Of a stretch of 64,000 bases of DNA, positions 32,722 to 42,025 are shown piece by piece. The notes under the pieces are model-generated. The model was given only the letters and a program-made list of their open reading frames with translations. It had not been told where the DNA came from and did no database searches. The stretch covers positions 1 through 64,000 of the forward strand of contig CAZICM010000028.1 in assembly GCA_964537685.1 (NCBI GenBank), written 5' to 3'. The position numbers were made by a program, and so were the translations under genes. Position 1 is the stretch's first letter; every line of letters begins with the position of its first letter. Source of the DNA: CAZICM01 sp964537685 (GTDB lineage Bacteria; Myxococcota_A; Polyangia; Polyangiales; Polyangiaceae).

Positions 32722-34170
32722 TTACCAGCGCGCGCGCCGCCTGTGGATTGCCATTCGATAGAGTGCCTCGTATTGTCGTGAGGCATGTTCCCACCCCATC
32801 GGCTTTCTCATTCCAGCAAGCTGCATATCGCGAATTTTATTTGGGGCGTCATGATAAATTCGCCTAGCCAATTCGACGGTATTGGCGAGCGCCCATGGAG
32901 ATAAGTCCTGAAACTTAAATCCCGTCACATGATCGTCCACTGTATCCTCGAGGCCGCCGACAGCCCGCACAATGGGCAAAGTCCCATAACGCTGGCTATA
33001 CAATTGATTTAATCCGCAGGGCTCATAGCGCGATGGCATAATAAAAAAGTCAGAGCCCGCCTCAATGCGGTGAGCCAAACGTTCATTCATACCGAGATAA
33101 GCCCGAAAACGATCGGATGTATGGCTAAGGCGTGAGAAAAGCTCCTCGGCCCATGATTCTCCCGAACCCAGCAATACGACTTGCACATCATGCTGGAGAA
33201 TATGATCGAGTGCGTCTGCAAATATATCGATTCCTTTTTGATGGGCGAGCCGGGTAACAATTCCAAAGAGGGGAACATTTGGCCGTTCGGCAAGGCCCAT
33301 TTCCCGTTGGAGAGCGGCTTTGCAAATGGCCTTTCCGCTTAAGTCATCGGCCGAATAATGCGCTGCCAAATGCGGGGAAGTGGCCGGGTTCCACACTTTA
33401 TCGTCAATGCCATTCAAAATGCCGATCACATCGCGCCCTCTATCGGAAAGGGCTCCTTCCAAGCCATGCCCGCCCGCCTTGGTTTGAATTTCTTTCGCAT
33501 AGTTCGGCGATACGGTCGATACAATGGTCGAATGATAAATACCGCCTTTAAGCAGATTCAGCCTTCCATAGGTCTCGAGGCTGTTCTCGTGAAATTCACT
33601 GTAAGGCAGGCCGGTCACGAAATACTCATCGCGATTAAACCAGCCCTGATACCCCATATTGTGAATCGTTAAGACTGTCGCCGCTCCGCCCAGCTTTGAA
33701 TGGCTGTCGGTGGTATTTAAATAAATAGGTGTAAGCGCCGTTGGCCAGTCATGCACATGAATTACGTCCGGCCAAAAATCGAGATAGCCGCACAATCTCA
33801 GCGCCCCGCGCGATAAAAATGTGAAGCGCGATAAATTGTCGCCGAAGTCTCCATTTGCATCGTTATAAACACCATTTCGATCAAAATATTCGTTGTGTTC
33901 GAGCAAATAAACTTTGGCTTGGCTTTGGGGAAGGGCCGTTTCCCAGACCGAGCAAAACATTTCCCGGTACCCCACCGGAACACCGAGCGGCGCCGGCAAT
34001 TGAGATGCGGCGAATTTCATCGCGGAACGGTATCGCGGCATCACCAAGCGGACATCGTGGCCCCGCGCCGCGAGCGCGATGGGAAGCGCGCCCGCGACAT
34101 CGCCCAAACCCCCCGTTTTGGCGAAAGGAACGCATTCGGAAACAATAAACAAGACCTTCAAGCGCGGCAT
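32722..34170 (-). CDS. glgA: Glycogen synthase GlgA (ADP-glucose type)
   Basis: A 482-residue GT5 glycosyltransferase that elongates alpha-1,4-glucan from ADP-glucose. The head has PRLKVLFIVSECVPFAKTGGLGDV with the substrate lysine K18 and TGGL. Further signatures are HVHDWPTALTPI, VLTIHNMGYQGWF, and the C-terminal FIMPSRYEPCGLNQLYSQRYGTLPIVRAVGGLEDTV with its two catalytic-site Glu/Cys residues. The start is set at the ATG at 34170 by homology in length (E. coli 477); the longer frame to 34314 adds a non-homologous leader. It lies downstream of the boxR-like gene on the same strand. Confidence 0.96.
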   Translation of the reverse strand: MPRLKVLFIVSECVPFAKTGGLGDVAGALPIALAARGHDVRLVMPRYRSAMKFAASQLPAPLGVPVGYREMFCSVWETALPQSQAKVYLLEHNEYFDRNGVYNDANGDFGDNLSRFTFLSRGALRLCGYLDFWPDVIHVHDWPTALTPIYLNTTDSHSKLGGAATVLTIHNMGYQGWFNRDEYFVTGLPYSEFHENSLETYGRLNLLKGGIYHSTIVSTVSPNYAKEIQTKAGGHGLEGALSDRGRDVIGILNGIDDKVWNPATSPHLAAHYSADDLSGKAICKAALQREMGLAERPNVPLFGIVTRLAHQKGIDIFADALDHILQHDVQVVLLGSGESWAEELFSRLSHTSDRFRAYLGMNERLAHRIEAGSDFFIMPSRYEPCGLNQLYSQRYGTLPIVRAVGGLEDTVDDHVTGFKFQDLSPWALANTVELARRIYHDAPNKIRDMQLAGMRKPMGWEHASRQYEALYRMAIHRRRARW

Positions 34171-34282
34171 ATCGGGCTTCTTTGGGGACAGGCTGTTAAG
34201 AGCGGCAATCGAGAATGTGCCCTTGTACTCGAAGCCGTCCGAAAAATCTGTTGTGCACTTGTTTAGAAGCTTTTCTGGGTGT

Positions 34283-35110
34283 TTATGCGGCTTTGTGCCG
34301 GGCGCTCCGGGCAAGCTTCACCACCCGGTCGATCGATCGGGAAAGCCCTAAACGCGAGGTATCGACAACGTGATGCGAAAGCTCGTACAGCGCCCTTCTT
34401 GCCCGCAGCAGCGCCCGAAGTTCGTTCATTGCGTCCAGCCGGTTTTGCATCGGCCGCACATCGCCCTGCGCGATCACCCTGTTCCAATGGTCTTCAGGCG
34501 TCGCCTTGAGCCAAATCGTTAGGCTCGATGCCCGCAGCCGCGCAAAAGCCGGATGATCGGTCACCACGCCGCCCCCCGTCGCCACAATGCCCGGCATACC
34601 CGATTGAATCAGCCGCTCGATCTCTTCCCGCTCGAGCCTTCGGTAGTACTCCGTGCCATGCAGCTCAAAAATCTCGTTGAGGCTCATCCCCGCGCGCTCA
34701 CAGATAAGCGCATCCAATTCGACAAAGGGCTGACCCATCCGCGCAGCCGCCTGCATGCCGATCGTCGTCTTCCCCGCACCCCGCAAACCCAAAAGCGCAA
34801 CGAGCGGCCCGCGCTCGGCCTCGGGCAATGGCGTGAGTGCAGGCTCGCCTGAAAGCAGCACCGTGGCCTCGGTATTCAGCGCCCGGGCGATCTCATACAG
34901 CCTCGCCACCGAGATATTGGCGCGCCCTCCTTCGACCAGCACCAGAAAGCGCTCGCTCACCCCGGACAGTTCGCCCAGCTCCCGCAGCGTCAGTGAAAGC
35001 TCGTGACGGCGCGCCCGGATATGCGTGCCGAGCTTGTGAAGCACGGGCGCGATCCATTCAGGCTCAGCCTCGCTTTTCTTGCTGCGGCGCTTGGCCGGAG
35101 CTTTGAGCAT
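34283..35110 (-). CDS. boxR: BoxR/BzdR-type repressor (HTH plus shikimate-kinase-like domain)
   Basis: A 275-residue regulator with the rare BzdR architecture. Residues 28-84 are an HTH_3/XRE domain (IRARRHELSLTLRELGELSGVSERFLVLVE). From about 102 onwards it is a shikimate-kinase-like domain with Walker A LRGAGKTT that in the characterised proteins binds benzoyl-CoA instead of shikimate. The ATG at 35110 follows GAAGGG; a TTG at 35122 is possible. It is divergent from boxC-boxB, and its own putative -10 lies in one arm of the palindrome between them, implying autorepression. Confidence 0.92.
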   Translation of the reverse strand: MLKAPAKRRSKKSEAEPEWIAPVLHKLGTHIRARRHELSLTLRELGELSGVSERFLVLVEGGRANISVARLYEIARALNTEATVLLSGEPALTPLPEAERGPLVALLGLRGAGKTTIGMQAAARMGQPFVELDALICERAGMSLNEIFELHGTEYYRRLEREEIERLIQSGMPGIVATGGGVVTDHPAFARLRASSLTIWLKATPEDHWNRVIAQGDVRPMQNRLDAMNELRALLRARRALYELSHHVVDTSRLGLSRSIDRVVKLARSARHKAA

Positions 35111-35144
35111 AAAACCCTTCAAATGATGAAGAAGCGGCTTGTGA

Positions 35145-35174
35145 AATATAGTGCGTAATCGCCATCGAGAGCAA
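35145..35174 (-). promoter_or_regulatory. Putative boxR promoter
   Basis: Minus strand TTGCTC (35169-35174), 18-bp spacer, TATATT (35145-35150). Transcription would start about 28 nt before the ATG at 35110. The -10 box overlaps the left operator arm. Confidence 0.5.
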
Positions 35175-35184
35175 GCACTATATT
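35145..35184. promoter_or_regulatory. Palindromic operator between boxR and boxC
   Basis: A perfect inverted repeat with 10-bp arms, AATATAGTGC at 35145-35154 and GCACTATATT at 35175-35184, separated by 20 bp (about three helical turns centre to centre). It lies centrally in the divergent boxR/boxC region, as expected for a dimeric HTH repressor. TATATT in the right arm could also be the -10 of the boxC promoter, although its -35 is poor. Confidence 0.7.
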
Positions 35185-35224
35185 GCTTGACGGGCTACCG
35201 CCCGCATGATTGATTCCGCGCCCT

Positions 35225-36904
35225 ATGGAGTCAGCGAATGCCTCGAAAGCGGCGCCAATCCGCTTTGAGACACACCCGAATCAGTACAAACACTGGAAGC
35301 TTTCGTTTGAAGGGCCGATCGCCAAACTCGTGATGAATGTCATCGAGGACGAGCCGATGCGGCAGGGCTACACCCTCAAGCTCAACAGCTACGACCTGGG
35401 GGTTGATATCGAGCTTGCCGATGCGGTGCAGCGCCTTCGTTTCGAACATCCAGAAGTGAAGGCCGTCGTCGTAACCAGCGGTCAGCCGCGCATCTTCTGC
35501 GCCGGCGCGAACATCTACATGCTGGGCTCATCGACGCATGCCTTCAAAGTAAACTTCTGCAAATTCACCAACGAAACACGCCTCTATCTCGAGGAAGCGT
35601 GCGGAGAGAGCGGCCAGCATTATATCGCCGCGCTCAACGGCGTTGCCTCGGGCGGCGGTTACGAACTCGCGCTTTCATGCGAAAAAATTCTTCTCGCCGA
35701 CGACGGCAACAGCGCGGTTTCGTTTCCAGAAACGCCTTTGCTCGCCGTACTTCCGGGCACGGGAGGACTCACCAGGCTCGTCGACAAGCGCAAAGTGCGC
35801 CGCGACTTGGCGGATGTCTTCTCAACACTGGCGGAAGGCGTTCGGGGCAAGCGCGCTCAAGAGTGGGGCCTGGTCGACGAGGTCATCCCCAAGAGCCGAT
35901 TTGATGCTGCCGTACTCGAGCGCGCCACCCAAATGGCCAATGCCACACCCAACAAAGAAGGACCTGCCGTCATTCTTCCTGCGCTTGAGGCTCAGCGCTG
36001 GGAAGACGGCGCGAAGGCCGGAACGGACTATCGCTACGTTTCCTTCAAGGTCGACAAAAACACGCGCCTCGCTGAAATCCGGGTGCTCGCGCCCGATCAA
36101 GAGCCTCCCAAGACAGCCGAAGAACTTCGCAAGCAGGGCGCCAATACCTGGGCGCTCCGGGCCTTCCGCGAGCTGGACGATGCCTTGCTCGATCTGCGCT
36201 TCAATCACGACACAGCGGGCGTTGTACTGATTCGGACGACAGGCGATGCATCGCTGGTGCGCGCGGCCGACGAAGCCTTGCATGCGCTCCGCGGTGACTG
36301 GTTTGCCAAAGAAGTGCTGCTCCACATGAAGCGCGTTCTCAAGCGTCTCGATCTCAGCGCGCGCAGCTTCTTCGCGCTCATCGAACCGGGTTCTTGTTTC
36401 GTTGGCAGCCTGTTTGAACTCGCCCTCGCGGCCGACCGTTCCTACATGTTTGACGGCGGCGAAGACGAAGGCGAAGCCGCATTTATCGGCCTTAGCCCGC
36501 TGAATTTCGGCCCGCTTCCCATGTCCAACGGCCTATCGCGCCTGGCCACGCGCTTTCTTCACAGGCCCAAAGCCGTCGAGGAACTCGAGAGCGCAGCCGC
36601 GTTCTTAGATGCCGATCAAGCCAAAAAGCGCGGGCTCATCACCTTTGCTCCCGATGCCATGGATTGGGAGGACGAAGTGAGGCTCGCCATTGAAGAGCGC
36701 GTCAGCCTTTCGCCAGACGCGCTTACGGGCATGGAAGCGAGCCTGCGATTTGCGGGCCCTGAAACATTGGAAACGAAGATTTTTGGACGCCTCTCCGCAT
36801 GGCAGAACTGGATTTTCCAGCGGCCCAACGCGGTTGGAGAAAAAGGCGCCCTCACCATGTATGGCCGCCCTGAGCGGGCTGAATTTGATTGGAGGCGAAC
36901 ATGA
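35225..36904 (+). CDS. boxC: Benzoyl-CoA-dihydrodiol lyase BoxC
   Basis: A 559-residue enzyme, matching the ~555 of characterised BoxC. It is a fused double crotonase: the first half has QPRIFCAGANIYML and ALNGVASGGGYELALSCEKILLAD; the second has FFALIEPGSCFVGSLFELALAAD. BoxC opens the 2,3-epoxide ring of benzoyl-CoA hydrolytically, releasing formate and 3,4-dehydroadipyl-CoA semialdehyde. The start is the ATG at 35225; a TTG at 35210 is possible. Its end overlaps boxB by 4 bp (ATGA). Expression is probably under BoxR. Confidence 0.96.
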   Translation: MESANASKAAPIRFETHPNQYKHWKLSFEGPIAKLVMNVIEDEPMRQGYTLKLNSYDLGVDIELADAVQRLRFEHPEVKAVVVTSGQPRIFCAGANIYMLGSSTHAFKVNFCKFTNETRLYLEEACGESGQHYIAALNGVASGGGYELALSCEKILLADDGNSAVSFPETPLLAVLPGTGGLTRLVDKRKVRRDLADVFSTLAEGVRGKRAQEWGLVDEVIPKSRFDAAVLERATQMANATPNKEGPAVILPALEAQRWEDGAKAGTDYRYVSFKVDKNTRLAEIRVLAPDQEPPKTAEELRKQGANTWALRAFRELDDALLDLRFNHDTAGVVLIRTTGDASLVRAADEALHALRGDWFAKEVLLHMKRVLKRLDLSARSFFALIEPGSCFVGSLFELALAADRSYMFDGGEDEGEAAFIGLSPLNFGPLPMSNGLSRLATRFLHRPKAVEELESAAAFLDADQAKKRGLITFAPDAMDWEDEVRLAIEERVSLSPDALTGMEASLRFAGPETLETKIFGRLSAWQNWIFQRPNAVGEKGALTMYGRPERAEFDWRRT

Positions 36905-38340
36905 GCTCGGTCGTAAATTCTGAACGGATCCCCAACAACGTCGATTTAAGTTCTGACAAGAAACTACAGCGGGCGCTCGAAGCCTGGCAGCCCCGGTTTA
37001 TCGATTGGTGGAAGGAAATGGGGCCCGAGGGCTTTCAGGCCGATGACGTGTATTTGAGAACGGCTGTCAGCGTCGATCACGACGGCTGGGCGCACTTCGA
37101 TTACGTCAAAATGCCTGAATACCGCTGGGGAATTTTCCTCGCCGATCCCGTTGCCGATCGGAAGATTGGCTTTGGCGATTTCTATGGCGAGCCCGCATGG
37201 CAAACCGTTCCCGGTGAGTTCCGCAATGTGCTTCGCCGCCTAATTGTTACGCAGGGCGACACCGAACCGGCGAGCGTCGAACAGCAGCGCCTTCTCGGCC
37301 ATTCGTGTCCAAGCCTCTACGATTTGCGCAATCTCTTTCAGGTCAACGTCGAGGAAGGCCGCCACCTGTGGGCCATGGTGTACTTGCTTCAGAGCTATTT
37401 CGGCCGCGACGGCCGCGAAGAAGCGGAAGCCATGCTGGACAGGCGCAGCGGCAATCCCGACAAACCGCGCATCTTGGGCGCGTTTAACGAGCCCTGCACC
37501 AACTGGCTTTCGTTCTTCATGTTCACCTACTTCACCGATCGCGATGGCAAATACCAATTGCTGGCGCTTACGGAGAGCGGCTTCGATCCTTTAGCCCGCT
37601 CGACCCGCTTCATGCTCACCGAAGAAGCGCATCACATGTTTGTCGGCGAAACAGGCGTATTGCGCATTGTTCAGCGGGCCTGCGAGCTCATGAAGAAAAA
37701 CAAGAACGAAGACGTGCGCGCCGAGGGCGGTATCGATTTACAGACGATTCAGCGTTATTTGAACTTCTGGTACTCGGTTTCGCTCGATCTATTCGGAGGC
37801 GAAATTTCATCGAATGCGGCGAATTTCTTTGCCTCGAGCCTCAAGGGCCGCGCCAAGGAAGACAGCTATGACGATCATAAAGCGGTGACAGGCATCTACC
37901 GCATGGATGTGCCCGTTGCGAACGGCGATGGCCAAGTGAGCGGCTTTAAGACCGAAGAGGTTCCGCTGCGCAATGCGATGAACGAAGTGCTGCGCGACGA
38001 ATATGTTGCCGATGCTCAGCGCGGCGTGGACAAGTGGAACCGCTCCATTGCCGAAGCGGGTATTTCGTTTGAACTCAAACTGCCGAGCCGCCGCTTCCAC
38101 AGAAAGGCCGGTATTTACACAGGCTTGCATTTCGATCCTCAGGGCAACCCGCTTTCGCGCGAACAATGGGAGGCCCGCCGCGAAGAGTTTCTGCCTTCCG
38201 AGGCCGATGAAACCTACGTGCGCAGCCTGATGCAGAAGCCCGTGTACGATTCCAAGCAAATGGCGCACTGGATCGCTCCTCCGGCCCGCGGAATCAAAGG
38301 CAATCCGATCGATTTTGAATACGTGCGCCGCCACGTATAA
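36901..38340 (+). CDS. boxB: Benzoyl-CoA 2,3-epoxidase subunit BoxB
   Basis: A 479-residue di-iron oxygenase of about the usual length (~473). The head NNVDLSSDKKLQRALEAWQPRFIDWWKEMGPEGF is typical, and Glu/His residues of the carboxylate-bridged di-iron site appear in EEGRHLWAMVYLLQ and TEEAHHMFVGE. BoxB epoxidises benzoyl-CoA at C2-C3 with electrons from the reductase BoxA. GGAGG precedes the ATG, which overlaps the boxC stop. No boxA, benzoate-CoA ligase or semialdehyde dehydrogenase is present in the window, so the pathway is completed elsewhere. Confidence 0.96.
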   Translation: MSSVVNSERIPNNVDLSSDKKLQRALEAWQPRFIDWWKEMGPEGFQADDVYLRTAVSVDHDGWAHFDYVKMPEYRWGIFLADPVADRKIGFGDFYGEPAWQTVPGEFRNVLRRLIVTQGDTEPASVEQQRLLGHSCPSLYDLRNLFQVNVEEGRHLWAMVYLLQSYFGRDGREEAEAMLDRRSGNPDKPRILGAFNEPCTNWLSFFMFTYFTDRDGKYQLLALTESGFDPLARSTRFMLTEEAHHMFVGETGVLRIVQRACELMKKNKNEDVRAEGGIDLQTIQRYLNFWYSVSLDLFGGEISSNAANFFASSLKGRAKEDSYDDHKAVTGIYRMDVPVANGDGQVSGFKTEEVPLRNAMNEVLRDEYVADAQRGVDKWNRSIAEAGISFELKLPSRRFHRKAGIYTGLHFDPQGNPLSREQWEARREEFLPSEADETYVRSLMQKPVYDSKQMAHWIAPPARGIKGNPIDFEYVRRHV

Positions 38341-38343
38341 GCG

Positions 38344-38784
38344 CTAAGGCGCGCCGTCCGCTCCCGCATCCGCGCTTTCGGCCACAGGCTTCGCCTTCTT
38401 GGGCGGCTCCCCGTGCTCGGCCGACAATTTTTTCACCAGCCCGTTGATCACCATCTGCTCGTGATAACTCGGCAGCGAAGGAAGCTGCACCGTGACCAGC
38501 GAGCCTTCTTTTCCACGCACAATTTCAACGGAACCGGCGTAGCTCTTCTTACCGCTCTCTGGGCTCGTGTACTCGAAGAGCATGTAACCGCCGTCCAGAT
38601 CTTTCTCGGTGATTTTGCAGCCCAGATCGACGCGCAAGAGCCGCAGCGCCGTTCCAAAAGTCTGCTCAAAGGTATAGGGCGACGTAAACACAGCGGCCGC
38701 CTTCGCATCCGTGCCCCGCACCAGCCACACGGCAGGCATGCTTAGCGCGAGCCCCAAACAAGCCATCCGCACATACCTTCGCAT
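38344..38784 (-). CDS. Small exported hypothetical protein
   Basis: A 146-residue protein with a signal peptide (MACLGLALSMPAVWLVRGTDAKA). The mature part is one small alpha/beta domain (FTSPYTFEQTFGTALRLLRVDLGCKITEKDLDGGYMLFEY), resembling domains of conserved deltaproteobacterial periplasmic proteins, then a Lys/Ala/Pro tail. It starts 9 nt after the stop of the flippase-like gene and ends an operon of polysaccharide genes. Confidence 0.75.
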   Translation of the reverse strand: MRRYVRMACLGLALSMPAVWLVRGTDAKAAAVFTSPYTFEQTFGTALRLLRVDLGCKITEKDLDGGYMLFEYTSPESGKKSYAGSVEIVRGKEGSLVTVQLPSLPSYHEQMVINGLVKKLSAEHGEPPKKAKPVAESADAGADGAP

Positions 38785-38793
38785 TCAATCGGC

Positions 38794-39918
38794 TTAGGCC
38801 GGCCCGCTCTCCTGGGCCAAGTATCCGGCGCTCTTTTTCTTTGCGCTTGAGGCCGATCGGAGATCGATCAGCACGCCCAAGAGGGCCGCGGCGAGATGCC
38901 ACACAAACTGGATGCCATAGAGCAAAAACACAAATGCCGCGCCATACGACTTCACCGTGGCCTCGCTGTAAAACATCGCGAGCGCCATATAGGTCGAGAG
39001 CTGAAATGCTCCGAAAAAGCCTGGTCCGGCGGGCACCAAAATGCCGATACCCACAACGCCCATCACCACGCAGGCTTGAGCGAAACTAAAGCCCAAAAGC
39101 CCAGTGCCCAGGCCCAAAATCCACACGCCCAGCGCATTGCTTCCCCAGTACGCGAGCGTCTCCAAGAGAAATGGAACGATATGCCGCGGCGAAGGCAAAA
39201 AGCGCAGCCCATCGGCCAGCCCTTCCACCATGCCCGAGGCCCGGAGCGCCAGCCTCTTTGAAACAAGCCCAACGGTTGCCTGCGTCAGATGGCGCGCGGT
39301 TTCGCGCCTCCAGAAAAACAGGCCCATCAGCACAAAGGCGATCGAGAACAAAAACAGCACGAAATAAGTCGCTGCGGGAACAGCGGCCGGCGAAATGGGC
39401 AAGTCGCCGACCCGCTCTGGAAGAGGCGAAATCGGCTTGGCCACAAGCAGGCTCACAAACAAAATGCCGCTCAGCACAAGCCCATCGATGACCCGTTCCG
39501 CGCCGATGGTTCCCGTGGCTTCCCACAAACGCACCGAACCGCGCCTGGCAATGAGCAGCGGGCGCACCACTTCACCGCTTCGGAGAGGCGCGAGAAGAAT
39601 CGCTGCAAAACCAATCCACGAAACAGCGATCACATGCCGGAAAGACACCTCGCCCACGAGATTCAGCAAGTGGCGCCAGCGGGATGCGCGGAAAAAATGC
39701 ACAACCAAGAGCGAGCCCACATACGCGGCCACCATCCACGGCTTCAGCGCGAAAAAGGCTTCTTTGGGCGGCACAAGCGGCAAACCGCCGCGCGCGATCA
39801 CATAGGCCAGGCTCGCGCCCAAAAGCAGCGACACAAACAGTTTAATCCCGTGCCGCTTTAAAAACGCTGTTTCACGGCGCTGGGGAGCACTCATCGCGGA
39901 ATCGGGCGGCGCGGCCAC
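38794..39918 (-). CDS. Lysylphosphatidylglycerol synthase-type transmembrane protein (UPF0104/flippase-like)
   Basis: A 374-residue membrane protein with about eight hydrophobic segments, of the UPF0104/LPG synthase TM family: a VVHFFRASRWRHLLNLVG motif, then FAAILLAPLRSGEVVRPLLIARR, and a GVVGIGILVPAGPGFFGAFQ segment near the C-terminus. Members act as flippases or glycolipid-related membrane proteins; the aminoacyl-transferase part is absent. The GTG at 39918 follows the UDP-sugar dehydrogenase stop directly; an ATG at 39894 is the alternative. Context points to lipid-linked sugar export. Confidence 0.88.
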   Translation of the reverse strand: MAAPPDSAMSAPQRRETAFLKRHGIKLFVSLLLGASLAYVIARGGLPLVPPKEAFFALKPWMVAAYVGSLLVVHFFRASRWRHLLNLVGEVSFRHVIAVSWIGFAAILLAPLRSGEVVRPLLIARRGSVRLWEATGTIGAERVIDGLVLSGILFVSLLVAKPISPLPERVGDLPISPAAVPAATYFVLFLFSIAFVLMGLFFWRRETARHLTQATVGLVSKRLALRASGMVEGLADGLRFLPSPRHIVPFLLETLAYWGSNALGVWILGLGTGLLGFSFAQACVVMGVVGIGILVPAGPGFFGAFQLSTYMALAMFYSEATVKSYGAAFVFLLYGIQFVWHLAAALLGVLIDLRSASSAKKKSAGYLAQESGPA

Positions 39919-41220
39919 TTAAAGCTTCACCACCTTGGACTGATCGCCTTCCACATGTCTTAGGGCGTCGCGCGTGTCCACCACGATCAGCGCTTCGCGC
40001 AGCAGCCGCGCATAATCGATGTTCTTGTGATCGGTCACGATAACCACCGCGTCATAATCGGCGAAGCACACATCGGCAGGCACGGATTCCATTTGAATTC
40101 CTGCTTCATCCAAACGGGGAACATGAGGATCGAGATAATTCACGATCGCGCCCAGATTCTGCAGTGAATAGACAATATCGAAGGCAGGAGACTCGCGGCA
40201 GTCGCTCACATCGCGTTTATAAGCCACACCCACCACCAGCACCTTTGAACCGTTCGCGGGCTTCTTTTTATTGTTCAGCGCCTCTTGAACCAGGCCCACC
40301 ACATGCTCGGGCATCGCGCTGTTAATCGAGTCCGCAAGCTCGATAAAGCGCGCCTGATACTTCAGCGTTCGCATTCGCCACGACAGATACAGCGGGTCCA
40401 GCGGCACACAGTGCCCTCCCAATCCAGGCCCGGGAAAGAAAGGCATAAAGCCAAAGGGTTTTGTCATTGCCGCGCGAATCACTTCCCACACATCCACGCC
40501 AAGCCTTCGCGACATCAGCGCCACTTCATTCACAAGCCCGATATTGACAGCCCTAAACGTGTTCTCGAGCAGCTTCACCATCTCGGCCGTATCCGTGTTC
40601 GATACCGGCACCAGCGTATCGATTACCGTGCCGTACAAAGCCTTGGCCACCGTCAGGCACTCGGGTGTTGTTCCGCCGATCACCTTGGGCGTATTGCGCG
40701 TTCCAAAGCGCTGATTCCCTGGATCGACCCGTTCGGGACTAAAGGCGATAAACACATCTTTCCCCGCCTCGAAACGGCCCCGCGTGAGCGATGGAACGAA
40801 CACTTCGCGCGTCGTGCCGGGGTAGGTCGTCGACTCGAGCACAATCAGCATATTTTCGTGCTGAAACGCGGCAATCTCATCGCTGGCCGTCGCGATAAAA
40901 CGCATGTCCGGATCTTTGGTTTTATTGAGCGGCGTGGGCACACACACCACAACCGCATCCGCCTCGCCGATCACCTTCGCCTGCGTCGTTGCCGACAGCT
41001 TCCCTGAATCAAGCAGCGGAGCGATTTCCTCCGAACGGATATCGCCGATATACGAGCTGCCCAAAAGCAAAGCCCGCACCCGATCGCCGTCTTTGTCGTA
41101 ACCCGTCGCGCGAAAGCCGGCCTTCACAAATTCAATCAGCAAAGGAAGGCCCACATAGCCCACGCCAATCACAACCACATGGGCTGTCCGGCGCTGTATT
41201 TTCTCAAGCAAGGGCTGCAT
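39919..41220 (-). CDS. Nucleotide sugar (UDP-HexNAc type) 6-dehydrogenase
   Basis: A 433-residue enzyme with a Rossmann GVGYVGLPLL near residue 19-28, VVCVPTPLNKTKDPD, ESTTYPGTTREVF, SPERVDPGN, and the catalytic-cysteine motif FPGPGLGGHCVPLDPLYLSW. It belongs to the WbpA/WecC branch that oxidises UDP-GlcNAc, UDP-GalNAc or UDP-ManNAc to uronates with 2 NAD+. The exact sugar is not fixed by sequence. The start overlaps the stop of the CpsB-type gene by 1 bp (TAATG). Part of an exopolysaccharide operon. Confidence 0.93.
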   Translation of the reverse strand: MQPLLEKIQRRTAHVVVIGVGYVGLPLLIEFVKAGFRATGYDKDGDRVRALLLGSSYIGDIRSEEIAPLLDSGKLSATTQAKVIGEADAVVVCVPTPLNKTKDPDMRFIATASDEIAAFQHENMLIVLESTTYPGTTREVFVPSLTRGRFEAGKDVFIAFSPERVDPGNQRFGTRNTPKVIGGTTPECLTVAKALYGTVIDTLVPVSNTDTAEMVKLLENTFRAVNIGLVNEVALMSRRLGVDVWEVIRAAMTKPFGFMPFFPGPGLGGHCVPLDPLYLSWRMRTLKYQARFIELADSINSAMPEHVVGLVQEALNNKKKPANGSKVLVVGVAYKRDVSDCRESPAFDIVYSLQNLGAIVNYLDPHVPRLDEAGIQMESVPADVCFADYDAVVIVTDHKNIDYARLLREALIVVDTRDALRHVEGDQSKVVKL

Positions 41221-41945
41221 TAATCCTCGAAACGGCCCTCAAGAATCGATTGAGGTCCTCCTGCGAGCATAAAAGAAGCTTCTTCGCGCCCGGCTCTTTG
41301 CACAAGTTTGTCGATTCCGTTTGCGACGGCCTCCACATCCCGCACCGCATGCGCGTCACTGCACGCCGCGTAGTAGTAACCGCCGTCCAGCAATACTTCC
41401 GCCGCCCGCTTCGCCTTCTGCCCGTATTTGCCCACCAGCGCCGCAACATCCATCAACAGCAGCGCACCCATATCCAACAGCCCATCCAGCACCGAAACCT
41501 CTTTCCACACAGGCTCATAGCGTTCGGGATGCGCCAGCACCGGCCTCAGACCCTTGCGCGTCAAGTCAGCGAAACGCCGCTCGGCCATCGCTGGAAAGCG
41601 CGTATACGAAAACTCAATCAGCACGGCATGATGGCCGGGATAGGGAAGACCTTCGCCGCTGATTAGCCTTTGAAACACGATGTCATCGAAGAAATGTTCA
41701 GACGCCAGATGCACACCGGGAAGAGCGTCCGCACCGGCAAAAGCCCTCTTGGTGCGCTCGAACGCTTCCAGCAAATCGGACTTTGTATTGTCGAACAAAC
41801 CGGGCCGCATGTGAGGCGTCGCGACCACCCTATCGAAACCGCAGCTCCTCAGTTCCCTCAGCAAAGCAATGCTATCGGCTACGGTTTTCGCGCCGTCGTC
41901 GATGCCCGCCACCCAGTGGCAATGCAAATCAACATAGCCGTGCAT
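41220..41945 (-). CDS. CpsB/CapC-type PHP tyrosine-protein phosphatase
   Basis: A 241-residue PHP-fold metalloenzyme. The ATG at 41945 gives MHGYVDLHCHWVAGIDDG with the H8-x-H10 metal pair; others follow in VVATPHMRPG, LASEHFF and VLAHPERYEPVW, then CSDAHAVRD. CpsB-type enzymes dephosphorylate a tyrosine autokinase that controls capsule export. The long frame to 42086 overlaps the divergent ArsA gene and is not conserved. No BY-kinase is in the window. First gene of the operon continuing to 38344. Confidence 0.92.
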   Translation of the reverse strand: MHGYVDLHCHWVAGIDDGAKTVADSIALLRELRSCGFDRVVATPHMRPGLFDNTKSDLLEAFERTKRAFAGADALPGVHLASEHFFDDIVFQRLISGEGLPYPGHHAVLIEFSYTRFPAMAERRFADLTRKGLRPVLAHPERYEPVWKEVSVLDGLLDMGALLLMDVAALVGKYGQKAKRAAEVLLDGGYYYAACSDAHAVRDVEAVANGIDKLVQRAGREEASFMLAGGPQSILEGRFED

Positions 41946-42025
41946 GATGCCTCTCAAACTCTCCGCCCGCCGAGCATATCCCACACCCAAGTGCGCCGAA
42001 GCCGTGATAGAAGCGCTCCCGCTCC

